Shown: positions 1-5,039 of the stretch, in pieces
Layout: each line of letters opens with the position of its first letter
How positions within the stretch are numbered: position 1 is the stretch's first letter
NCBI GenBank assembly: GCA_902766345.1
Contig: CACXDK010000218.1
Span: forward strand, 1 to 5,039
DNA: 5,039 nt
Direction: 5' to 3'
Source of the DNA: an uncultured Spirochaetaceae bacterium
GTDB taxonomy: Bacteria > Spirochaetota > Spirochaetia > Treponematales > Treponemataceae
Translations under genes and position numbers: made by a program
Notes under the pieces: generated by a model
What the model was told of the DNA's origin: nothing
Seen by the model: the letters and a program-made list of their open reading frames with translations, nothing else
Database searches by the model: none

Positions 1-975
1 AAGTTTTGCGTTGTAAAACTGCTCAGCATCTTTTTTTTTTTTTTTTTTTGCGGCTTCCTCATTATAAACTGCGTTTGTAGTCCAATATTTAAAGCAGGTC
101 TGAAGTCGAGTAGGGTCTTCGCCTAAAAATGTTTTAAGCGATTCTGCAGGAAGTTCGTAGCCTACATCACGCTGTTCACAGCGATACACAGGATTCGACA
201 TGAAGCCGTCTTGTCCTGAAATGTCTTTAGGTGTGTCGTTGTCGCGGCCAAATACAACAAGGGCATTTTTAGTGCGTGCAGGTGTGAATATTCCTGTATC
301 GCACTGCTTTTCGGCAAACATAATTGAACGTGCGTCAATAATAGTGTAGTTGACACCGTAAGAATGAAGCACCTTATCAATGCCTTTTGCCCAGCCCATG
401 TATGGCAGGAAAAAGCCATCGCCAGTTTCGCCAAAGAAAGTTTTATGAGCAAAAAGCCCTGTTTCTACCTGTGCATTCAAGATTTCTTTTAAGTCTTCAT
501 AATGCGGCATGTAGATGTTTGTTGCAGCCGTAGGAATGAGTTCCAAAAGTCCCTTGTCTGCAAAACGACGGAAAGCCTTTACAAGATTGCTGTTGTAAGT
601 TTTCATAAAGTCAATCTTGTCTTTCTGGAGCTTTTTCAGACACAGCTGAACATTCTTTAATATATCAGGATTGTCTTTGTTGCGTTCAAGTTCTACATCT
701 CCAAAAGCAATTCTTTTATCAAGCCATGCAATATACTGCTGCTGAGTGTGTGCGTCTGATAAAAGAGTACACAGCGAAGGATTAAGTACCATGCCAAGCT
801 TAACGGCAATTCCTTCTTCTTCAAGCTTTGCAAGGAGATTTAGAAGTGGTATGTATGTGTTTGAAATTGATGTGAAAAGATATTCATTGCCAAAAGAAAA
901 ATCAATATCTGATTTTGAATTGTGGATATAACCTTGTTCCGTTGCTAAAACCAATAATAAATTCTTTTTTGACAT
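1..975 (-). CDS. GH57-family (DUF1957-like) protein, probably catalytically inactive; 3' end cut by window
   Basis: 325 codons are visible from the ATG at 973-975; the stop lies beyond base 1. The family is recognised from the ordered pattern of GH57 alpha-glucan branching enzymes: a short N-terminal strand (LLLVL, residues 6-10), LELIPTAAT (about 144-152), FLPYMGWAKGID (188-199) followed by SYGVNYTIID, then VVFGRD, NPVYRCEQRDVGYELP and a KYW segment near residue 300. Family members normally read HAH in the first motif, ATHG in the second and LPE(C) in the third, where Glu is the nucleophile. Here these are ATE (11-13), ATN (N153) and LPY (Y192). The acid/base Asp motif would lie past the window edge. 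A purine-rich ribosome site (AAGGGAAGAG, 980-989) precedes the start, 17 bases after the DUF4912 stop, so the two genes are probably co-transcribed. Fold assignment is firm; loss of hydrolase or branching activity is inferred from the missing residues. A glucan-binding or regulatory role is possible but not shown. Confidence 0.85.
   Translation of the reverse strand, partial: MSKKNLLLVLATEQGYIHNSKSDIDFSFGNEYLFTSISNTYIPLLNLLAKLEEEGIAVKLGMVLNPSLCTLLSDAHTQQQYIAWLDKRIAFGDVELERNKDNPDILKNVQLCLKKLQKDKIDFMKTYNSNLVKAFRRFADKGLLELIPTAATNIYMPHYEDLKEILNAQVETGLFAHKTFFGETGDGFFLPYMGWAKGIDKVLHSYGVNYTIIDARSIMFAEKQCDTGIFTPARTKNALVVFGRDNDTPKDISGQDGFMSNPVYRCEQRDVGYELPAESLKTFLGEDPTRLQTCFKYWTTNAVYNEEAAKKKKKKDAEQFYNAKL
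31..49 (-). repeat. A19 homopolymer tract inside the GH57-like gene
   Basis: Nineteen consecutive T on the plus strand read as A19 in the coding strand. They supply the last base of an Ala codon and six Lys codons (AAKKKKKKD). The frame after it (DAEQFYNAKL) still resembles the helix expected at this place in the family, so the sequenced length is probably the in-frame length. Gain of one A, or loss of two, would bring a TGA in frame at 23-25 within three codons; loss of one A gives another frame that stays open to the window edge. Tracts this long are typical slippage sites, but sequencing or assembly error in the run is also possible. Confidence 0.9.
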
Positions 976-992
976 TAAACTCTTCCCTTTTT

Positions 993-1673
993 CTAATAAT
1001 GTAATGATTCTCTATGTGTTAAATAGTATTCCCTCAATAATTCTTCCATGCCCGAAAGCCGTACCAATGGCGGAACATCAAGCCTTCTACCAGGCTGTAA
1101 GTCTGCAAGCTGTGGACAGAAATTTGGAATTGTAATCATTTCTGTATGTGCAATGATACGGTGACTTGTGCCGTTATTAACAGCAAGATTTACAATAAAG
1201 TGCTTTCTTGCAGAAGAAAGAAGCACATACTGCATTCTGTCTTCAAGCGAAATCTTTGTATCTATTGTATCTACAGGTTTTTCGTCAGTTTCATTTTCAT
1301 AAAATGCAACATGAAGCAAAAGATTCTTAAAGTTCTGATTACTTCTAAGGTTTTCAAGCTCGGATGCACTAATGTCCCAGAATACAAAAACCCAGGCAGG
1401 ATCGTGAATAATGGCATGAATAGAAGTTTCATTGTATGACGTAGGAAGATTAGGATTAATATTCATTTCTTCGTCAGTAAGGTTTACTTCTGGCACTACT
1501 GGCTGGTCTTCCTGTTCATCTGAAAATTCAAGAAGTTCTTCAATAATAAAACGTCTGTTTAAATCTTCAGGAATGTCAATTCCAAAATCGTCAGATAAGT
1601 CTAGTAAATCCTGTGTTGAAAGAGATTCAAGCTGCTGACGTGAAAGAATTTGTGTTTCCATATCCATTTTCAT
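993..1673 (-). CDS. DUF4912 domain protein with N-terminal SAP/Rho-N-like segment
   Basis: 226 residues from the ATG at 1671-1673. The DUF4912 core begins near LPTSYNETS (76-84) and has the family hallmark of an Asp-Pro followed by aromatic residues: HDPAW (90-94) then FVFWDIS (96-102). A predicted beta-rich stretch follows to the ITIPN region near residue 180. The N-terminus (about 10-50, with STQDLLDLSDDFGIDIPEDL, then a charged helix) resembles the short SAP/Rho-N helix-turn-helix segments found before some DUF4912 domains; residues 51-75 are an acidic linker. DUF4912 genes are commonly found beside GH57 genes, as here, which suggests a role in alpha-glucan metabolism or sensing, but the biochemical function is unknown. 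No Shine-Dalgarno is visible before the ATG, and Met3 or Met5 could be used instead. The protein has no signal peptide or membrane segment, so it is probably cytoplasmic. Confidence 0.85.
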   Translation of the reverse strand: MKMDMETQILSRQQLESLSTQDLLDLSDDFGIDIPEDLNRRFIIEELLEFSDEQEDQPVVPEVNLTDEEMNINPNLPTSYNETSIHAIIHDPAWVFVFWDISASELENLRSNQNFKNLLLHVAFYENETDEKPVDTIDTKISLEDRMQYVLLSSARKHFIVNLAVNNGTSHRIIAHTEMITIPNFCPQLADLQPGRRLDVPPLVRLSGMEELLREYYLTHRESLHY

Positions 1674-1683
1674 GATACTGTTT

Positions 1684-1712
1684 ATAATATAGAAAAAAAC
1701 ACCTTATATCAA
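1684..1712 (-). promoter_or_regulatory. Sigma-70-like promoter for the DUF4912-GH57 pair
   Basis: On the minus strand TTGATA (1712-1707, five of six consensus bases) is followed after exactly 17 bases by TATTAT (1689-1684). The expected transcription start, about 7 bases on, is near 1676-1678. That leaves a leader of only a few bases before the ATG at 1673. The -35 hexamer lies inside one copy of a 13-base direct repeat. Confidence 0.55.
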
Positions 1713-1751
1713 TAGATTTAATAAGAGATTTATCAATAGATTTGCAGATTT
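1707..1751 (-). repeat. 13-bp direct repeat and array of AAATCT boxes upstream of DUF4912 gene
   Basis: AAATCTATTGATA occurs twice without mismatch on the minus strand (1743-1731 and 1719-1707), 24 bases apart. The shorter box AAATCT occurs four times, at 1751-1746, 1743-1738, 1731-1726 and 1719-1714, with spacings of 8, 12 and 12 bases. The array overlaps and precedes the candidate -35 element, a position suited to a DNA-binding regulator. The regulator is unknown, and the AT-rich background makes chance repeats easier. Confidence 0.6.
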
Positions 1752-1760
1752 AATATATTT

Positions 1761-2786
1761 TTAATATTTTATAAACCTGTCGTCAGGCTGTTTTATAAAA
1801 TAGTCCAAAATGCGTTCTTTGCTTTCCTCTACAGACTTAGCATTGAGCATCTGAGTTTGAAAATAGTGCCCAAACGTGAAATTCTGGCAGTAATAGGCAA
1901 AAAAACGCTGTAAGCGGGTCTTGTAAAATTCTGGTGGCTGATATTTCATTACATCATCTATAAATTCCAAAGCCAAAGCCTGACAGTCCACGGTTGTTTT
2001 GGTGTCATCGCAGGCAACGCTGGCATTGCCAACATCGCTTTCACCAGAAAGCCCTTTTTTTATTTCACTGAAAATCCAAGGCTTTTGAGCCGCCATTCTT
2101 GCAATCATAAGTCCTGCACATGACGGAGCTTTGGAAAGTGCGTATTTTGCACTTGCAGTGTCTTTAATTTCTCCATTGAGAATTATTGGAACAGAAACCC
2201 GCTCAGCAAGCTTTTGAGCATAGTCATATTTTGGAAGTCCTCGGTATTTTTCCTTTATTGTACGCGGATGAAGGGTAATAAGCTCAACTCCTTCTTCCAA
2301 AAGCATGTCTGTAAATGCAAAGAACGAGTTTTCTGTAAAATCTTCCGCACCAAGCCTGCACTTTACACTAAGCCTTACATGGCGGTTTTCTTTAGAGCCG
2401 TATTCATCCAAGGCCTGTTTTACAAGACGTACAAGGTTTCTTGTTTCGTCCAAAGGCTTAAGCATCCATGCAATGCCTGCTCCTGTTTTGTATATCTGCG
2501 GAGCGGAACAGCCCATGTTTAAGTCAATGCCTATTCCTCCCTGACTTGCTGCTACAACGCTTGCTTCCGCCATGGACTGGGCATTGTTGCCTGTAATTTG
2601 CCATACAATTTTTTCGGGGCATGGTCCGCTCATAAGGTAATACTTTTCAAACGGCCCCATGTTCAAAAGGGATGTGGCATTAATCATTTCTGTAAAGTAT
2701 TCATCACAGCCACCAAACTTTTCTATTGCATGGCGGAAAGCTTCGTGACTCAGGGTTGCCATTGGTGCGCAGATTAAGCGTGTCAT
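1761..2786 (-). CDS. tRNA-dihydrouridine synthase (Dus family)
   Basis: 341 residues. Dus enzymes are FMN proteins that reduce specific uridines of tRNA to dihydrouridine with NAD(P)H. Visible marks in order: APMATLSHEAFR (7-18, FMN-binding start of the TIM barrel), WQITGNN (62-68), DLNMGCSAPQIYKTGAG (88-104) with the catalytic Cys at 93 and Lys at 100, VKCRLG (141-146, FMN-contact Lys142), LHPRT (172-176, His173), ILNGEI (202-207), and LMIARMAAQKPWIF (225-238), the phosphate-binding end of the barrel. The remaining hundred residues fit the C-terminal helical tRNA-binding domain. Some consensus positions differ: PMAG is PMAT, GCP is GCS, GR is AR. The Dus subtype cannot be assigned, so no symbol is given. 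The ATG overlaps the stop of the upstream gene (ATGA, 2783-2786), implying translational coupling. Confidence 0.92.
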   Translation of the reverse strand: MTRLICAPMATLSHEAFRHAIEKFGGCDEYFTEMINATSLLNMGPFEKYYLMSGPCPEKIVWQITGNNAQSMAEASVVAASQGGIGIDLNMGCSAPQIYKTGAGIAWMLKPLDETRNLVRLVKQALDEYGSKENRHVRLSVKCRLGAEDFTENSFFAFTDMLLEEGVELITLHPRTIKEKYRGLPKYDYAQKLAERVSVPIILNGEIKDTASAKYALSKAPSCAGLMIARMAAQKPWIFSEIKKGLSGESDVGNASVACDDTKTTVDCQALALEFIDDVMKYQPPEFYKTRLQRFFAYYCQNFTFGHYFQTQMLNAKSVEESKERILDYFIKQPDDRFIKY

Positions 2787-3280
2787 TTTTCTATGCCGTT
2801 TTCGTTAAGGTAGCTCTGGAAAATTTCTGCCGCACATGCACACAGCTTAGGGCAGGGGCGTTTTTTATAGTATTCTTCCGTGCGTGCTTCTGAAACTGGC
2901 GATGTTGACGCAGCAGCGTCTGCAACTTCTTTTATTGGAACAAGCCCTAAAAGCTCTTTGCAGATAATGCTTCCGTTAAGTTTTGTAAAGCGTGCGGCAA
3001 GCTCCTGACCATGAGCGTAAATGTTGTCTTTTGCTTTTTTGTCAGAAGGGTTATTACTTCCTTCAAGCAGACCAAGTGAAAGAAACATTCCGGATACTGT
3101 GCCGCAAGTTTCCCTTAAACGGCACATACCACCGCCAAAAGGCTGAGAAATCCTCATTGCTTCCTGCTCGCTAAGACCGAGCCTTTCGGCAAATGTGCAG
3201 AACACAGCCTGTGCACAGTTGTATCCCTTCTTGAAATTTTCTTCTGCAATTAAGCCTGCTTTTTCAGGTGTCATGCTCAT
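2783..3280 (-). CDS. C_GCAxxG_C_C family cysteine-rich protein (putative redox protein)
   Basis: 165 residues from the ATG at 3278-3280. The family pattern is clear: GYNCAQAV (19-26) near the start, PFGGGMCRLRETCGTVSGMF (47-66) with Cys53 and Cys59, CKELLG (107-112), and a C-terminal RPCPKLC (141-147) with Cys143 and Cys147. Members are small soluble proteins, common in anaerobes, annotated as putative redox-active or metal-binding; no reaction is established. The gene overlaps the ATPase stop upstream by ATGA (3277-3280) and the dus start downstream by ATGA (2783-2786). Sitting between an Fe-S carrier and a flavoenzyme, it may take part in cluster or electron transfer, which is inference. 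Met3 (3272-3274) is a credible alternative start, because the AAAGAG ribosome site is only one base from the first ATG. Confidence 0.88.
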   Translation of the reverse strand: MSMTPEKAGLIAEENFKKGYNCAQAVFCTFAERLGLSEQEAMRISQPFGGGMCRLRETCGTVSGMFLSLGLLEGSNNPSDKKAKDNIYAHGQELAARFTKLNGSIICKELLGLVPIKEVADAAASTSPVSEARTEEYYKKRPCPKLCACAAEIFQSYLNENGIEK

Positions 3281-4143
3281 ACTCTTTTTATGAGGGATTC
3301 CACAGCCTCGGCTGCTTCGTTTACATAAGGAACATCAAGAGTTTCTATTTCGCCATTGTCCACTGCAACAGACATGTTCTGTTCTATAGGAATGCGAGAA
3401 AGCACTTTAAGACCAAAATCCTTGGCAATGCCATCAATATTGTTTTCGCCAAAGATTCTCATTTCCTTTCCGCAGTCTGGGCATTTTACATAGCTCATGT
3501 TTTCTACCAGTCCCAAAATAGGAACGTTCATCATGTTTGCCATGTTTACAGCCTTTTCTACAATTACACGTACAAGCTGCTGTGGAGAAGCAACTACTAT
3601 AATGCCGTCAATTGGAATTGACTGGAACACTGTAAGTGGAACGTCACCTGTTCCAGGAGGGCAGTCAACTAGCATAAAGTCAACGTTTTCCCATACTACG
3701 TCTGTCCAAAACTGTCTTACTGCACCAGAAATTACAGGACCACGCCAGATTACAGGATCGGTTGCATTTGGCAGAAGGAAGTTCATAGACATAATCTGAA
3801 CGCCGTTCTTGCTCTTTACGGCTTTGAGGAAATCTTCCTGCTTTCCTTCTTCATTTGTAAGGCTTCCTGCTTCTGCTTTTTCGCCTTCAAGACCATAGGC
3901 TGTAGGAATTGAAGGACCTGTAATGTCTGCGTCAAGAATGGCTGTATTGTAACCGTCTTTATGAATCTTAGAAGCTAAAAGGCTTGTAACCATAGATTTT
4001 CCTACACCGCCTTTTCCGCTAACAACAGCTATTACTTTTTTTACAGATGAAAGCTTATGAAGCTTTTCATGCAAGTCTCTTTTTTCGCATCCGTCTTTAG
4101 AACAACCTGAACAGTTGCCGCTGCAGTTTGAATTTTCTGCCAT
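3277..4143 (-). CDS. mrp: Mrp/NBP35 (ApbC) family iron-sulfur cluster carrier ATPase
   Basis: 288 residues. This P-loop ATPase family binds and transfers Fe-S clusters to apoproteins in the cytoplasm, usually as a dimer with a bridging cluster. Visible marks: deviant Walker A GKGGVGKS (43-50), LDADITGPS (70-78, Walker A'), VDCPPGTGD (159-167, switch II/Walker B), and a CPDC motif (221-224), the expected cluster-bridging CxxC. The N-terminus has four cysteines, C7-x3-C11-x2-C14-x4-C19, resembling the extra N-terminal cluster site of NBP35-like members from anaerobes. The open frame extends to an ATG at 4212, but the 23 extra residues are hydrophobic and non-conserved, and a GAGG ribosome site lies five bases before the ATG at 4143, so that start is chosen. 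It is the first gene of a coupled operon with the C_GCAxxG_C_C and dus genes. The protein also resembles MinD/ParA, but the CPDC and PPGTGD motifs favour Mrp. Confidence 0.93.
   Translation of the reverse strand: MAENSNCSGNCSGCSKDGCEKRDLHEKLHKLSSVKKVIAVVSGKGGVGKSMVTSLLASKIHKDGYNTAILDADITGPSIPTAYGLEGEKAEAGSLTNEEGKQEDFLKAVKSKNGVQIMSMNFLLPNATDPVIWRGPVISGAVRQFWTDVVWENVDFMLVDCPPGTGDVPLTVFQSIPIDGIIVVASPQQLVRVIVEKAVNMANMMNVPILGLVENMSYVKCPDCGKEMRIFGENNIDGIAKDFGLKVLSRIPIEQNMSVAVDNGEIETLDVPYVNEAAEAVESLIKRV
3282..3287 (-). promoter_or_regulatory. Ribosome site that favours Met3 of the C_GCAxxG_C_C protein
   Basis: AAAGAG on the minus strand ends one base before the ATG at 3280 but seven bases before the next in-frame ATG at 3274. 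Spacing favours the second ATG, making a 163-residue protein. Re-initiation at the ATGA overlap would favour the first. The site alone does not settle it. Confidence 0.4.
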
Positions 4144-4148
4144 AGTAT

Positions 4149-4152
4149 CCTC
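4149..4152 (-). promoter_or_regulatory. GAGG ribosome site fixing the mrp start
   Basis: GAGG on the minus strand is followed by ATACT and the ATG at 4143, a five-base spacing. No comparable site precedes the ATG at 4212, and the candidate promoter -10 lies downstream of that ATG. Confidence 0.75.
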
Positions 4153-4183
4153 GATGATTATTATAATATGGTATGTTTTCAAT

Positions 4184-4212
4184 AATATACTGAAATTACA
4201 GTAAATAGGCAA
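4184..4212 (-). promoter_or_regulatory. Candidate promoter of the mrp operon
   Basis: TTGCCT (4212-4207, four of six consensus bases) and TATATT (4189-4184, five of six) are 17 bases apart on the minus strand. A start near 4177 would give a leader of about 34 bases containing the GAGG site. The region is AT-rich, with another TATAAT at 4165-4160 that lacks a good -35, so the exact promoter is uncertain. Confidence 0.4.
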
Positions 4213-4227
4213 ATGTGTGGGTAAAAA

Positions 4228-5039
4228 TCAATAATCCTGTTCAAGTGGAGTTCCGTAGAATGCACTTTCTCCGATGAATTCAATGCCTTGCGGTAAGTTT
4301 ACAGTCTGTAGATTTTCGCAGTAATAAAATGCAAAATCTCCTATGCTTTTTACTTCTTGCGGAAGGTCAATTCTTTCCAAAGAGGTACAGTCGCCGCAGC
4401 AACATTCGGGAATTTCCTGTAGGCATGCAGGAAAATGAATTCTTTTAAGCTTTGCGCATCCACTAACAATTCCCTGCGGAAGACTTTTAATGTTGTCGTC
4501 AAAGTCAATTTCTTCTAGGGAAGGGCAGTCTGAAAAAGCAGATTCTCCTAGTTCCGTTACCGTATCAGGAACTATAAACTGTGTTACATGTTTGTTAAAT
4601 GCAAGGGCATGGTGGCATATTTCCCTGACGTTGCCAGGAATGCGTATTGTACCGCTCAAAGAAGATTCCTGTAGATTTTCTATAACTGTTACAGGCAAAT
4701 CATTTATGTACGATGGAATTTGTGTAAAGCTGGAATTCTTTTTGCTTCCAGTGATGTGAACCTGTCCATTTTTGATAATATATTTTATGCCGTCCTCGGT
4801 AACTTTTGTGAACGTAAAAAAGAATCGGTTTTGCTTTTTCTTTATGAAAATAAAGAATGTAATTCCGATTATAATTTCTATTAAGACCACCCCTGTTGCA
4901 CAAAGGATTCCAATATCAATAACTGTTCCAAACACTGTGATAGTCTTTCCACTAAATTCATAATAAAGGACACTCGGTATTTTAAAAGGTAAGGTTATCA
5001 GAATAATACCTAAAACAGCAAGAAAGACTTCCTTTGGAA
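4228..5039 (-). CDS. Membrane-anchored BspA-type leucine-rich-repeat protein; 5' end cut by window
   Basis: 269 residues are visible, counting from the first full codon (5035-5037). The frame has no stop up to the edge and no ATG in its first part. A GTG at 4933-4935 lies inside continuous coding sequence, between two hydrophobic segments, so it is unlikely to be the start. Residues about 3-21 and 37-65 are hydrophobic segments, the second ending in KKK, fitting two membrane helices with the rest cytoplasmic by the positive-inside rule. From residue 129 to the end run six 23-residue repeats with the LRR_5/BspA pattern (I-x-x-aromatic-P-x-x-V-x-x-I-G-x-x-A-F-x-x-C-x-x-L), preceded by a partial unit with IPSYINDLPVTVI. 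BspA-type LRR proteins mediate binding or scaffolding, often at the cell surface in oral and gut bacteria. The short array and N-terminal anchor here make a classical secreted adhesin less likely. Its partner is unknown. Confidence 0.8.
   Translation of the reverse strand, partial: PKEVFLAVLGIILITLPFKIPSVLYYEFSGKTITVFGTVIDIGILCATGVVLIEIIIGITFFIFIKKKQNRFFFTFTKVTEDGIKYIIKNGQVHITGSKKNSSFTQIPSYINDLPVTVIENLQESSLSGTIRIPGNVREICHHALAFNKHVTQFIVPDTVTELGESAFSDCPSLEEIDFDDNIKSLPQGIVSGCAKLKRIHFPACLQEIPECCCGDCTSLERIDLPQEVKSIGDFAFYYCENLQTVNLPQGIEFIGESAFYGTPLEQDY
4231..4653 (-). repeat. Six tandem 23-residue LRR_5 units
   Basis: Protein-level repeats in register every 69 bases: units begin GTIRIP, TQFIVP, EEIDFD, KRIHFP, ERIDLP and QTVNLP. 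The first five are exactly 23 residues; the last runs three residues on, to the C-terminus (EQDY). Unit 4 has three cysteines in a row plus a fourth (ECCCGDC) where the others carry Ala-Phe. DNA identity between units is low, so this is an old repeat, not a recent duplication. Confidence 0.85.

Larger units (their letters stand above)
1674..1760. other. Intergenic region between dus and the DUF4912 gene
   Basis: Eighty-seven very AT-rich bases. They hold the AAATCT array and the DUF4912 promoter. I see no GC-rich hairpin followed by T, so no intrinsic terminator for the mrp operon, and read-through into the DUF4912 gene is possible. Confidence 0.7.

Noticed and set aside
31..49. T19 run on the plus strand as an intrinsic terminator
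   Set aside because: No GC-rich hairpin precedes it, no plus-strand gene ends there, and it lies inside a well-supported minus-strand coding frame.
162..452. Minus-strand 96-codon frame inside the GH57-like gene
   Set aside because: It overlaps the GH57 frame that carries the family motifs; its own sequence is unlike any family and it has no start signal.
2214..2544. Two plus-strand open frames opposite dus
   Set aside because: They are in different frames over the same bases, opposite conserved Dus sequence, with no family resemblance.
3268..3621. Plus-strand open frame opposite mrp (117 codons)
   Set aside because: It lies wholly antisense to conserved Mrp motifs, has no recognisable domain and no ribosome site; it is a shadow of the minus-strand gene.
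4144..4212. N-terminal extension of mrp to the ATG at 4212
   Set aside because: The added residues are a hydrophobic, non-family stretch, the GAGG site fits the ATG at 4143, and the likely promoter lies within the extension.
4144..4227. Terminator between the LRR gene and mrp
   Set aside because: A T-rich stretch follows the LRR stop, but no stable stem can be drawn before it.
4700..4903. Minus-strand 67-codon frame inside the LRR gene
   Set aside because: It is out of frame with the LRR repeats and membrane segments and shows no coding character.

Overview
The window is one strand of genes. All six protein-coding genes I can support read on the minus strand, so the order of transcription is from high to low coordinates. 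Moderately low GC, an anaerobe-type Mrp/NBP35 ATPase, a C_GCAxxG_C_C redox protein, a BspA-type leucine-rich-repeat protein, and above all a DUF4912 gene followed directly by a GH57 (DUF1957-type) gene suggest an anaerobic spirochaete, most likely a Treponema. That assignment is inference from gene content; no rRNA or other marker is present.

Layout in transcription order. (1) 5039-4228: a membrane-anchored LRR protein. Its frame is open to the window edge, so its start lies outside. (2) 4143-3277, 3280-2783 and 2786-1761: a tight three-gene operon. It encodes an Mrp/NBP35 Fe-S cluster carrier ATPase, a small cysteine-rich C_GCAxxG_C_C protein and a tRNA-dihydrouridine synthase. The genes are joined by two 4-base ATGA stop/start overlaps. 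A candidate promoter and a clear GAGG ribosome site precede the ATPase, and the ribosome site moves its start 69 bases inside the longest open frame. (3) 1673-993 and 975-1: a DUF4912 protein, then a GH57-family protein 17 bases downstream whose 3' end is cut by the window. Between dus and the DUF4912 gene, 87 bases hold a good sigma-70-like promoter and an array of AAATCT boxes.

Most notable: the GH57 protein keeps the overall pattern of the alpha-glucan branching-enzyme family but lacks every catalytic-site landmark visible in the window. The first HxH motif is AxE, the ATH motif is ATN, and the nucleophile Glu of the LPE motif is Tyr. It looks like a pseudoenzyme paired with DUF4912. The same gene carries an uninterrupted 19-A tract in its coding strand, a candidate slippage (phase-variation) site. 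The DUF4912 promoter is so close to the ATG that the mRNA would be nearly leaderless.

No tRNA, rRNA, CRISPR array, insertion sequence or convincing rho-independent terminator was seen. Apart from the two intergenic gaps (1674-1760 and 4144-4227) the window is almost wholly coding.
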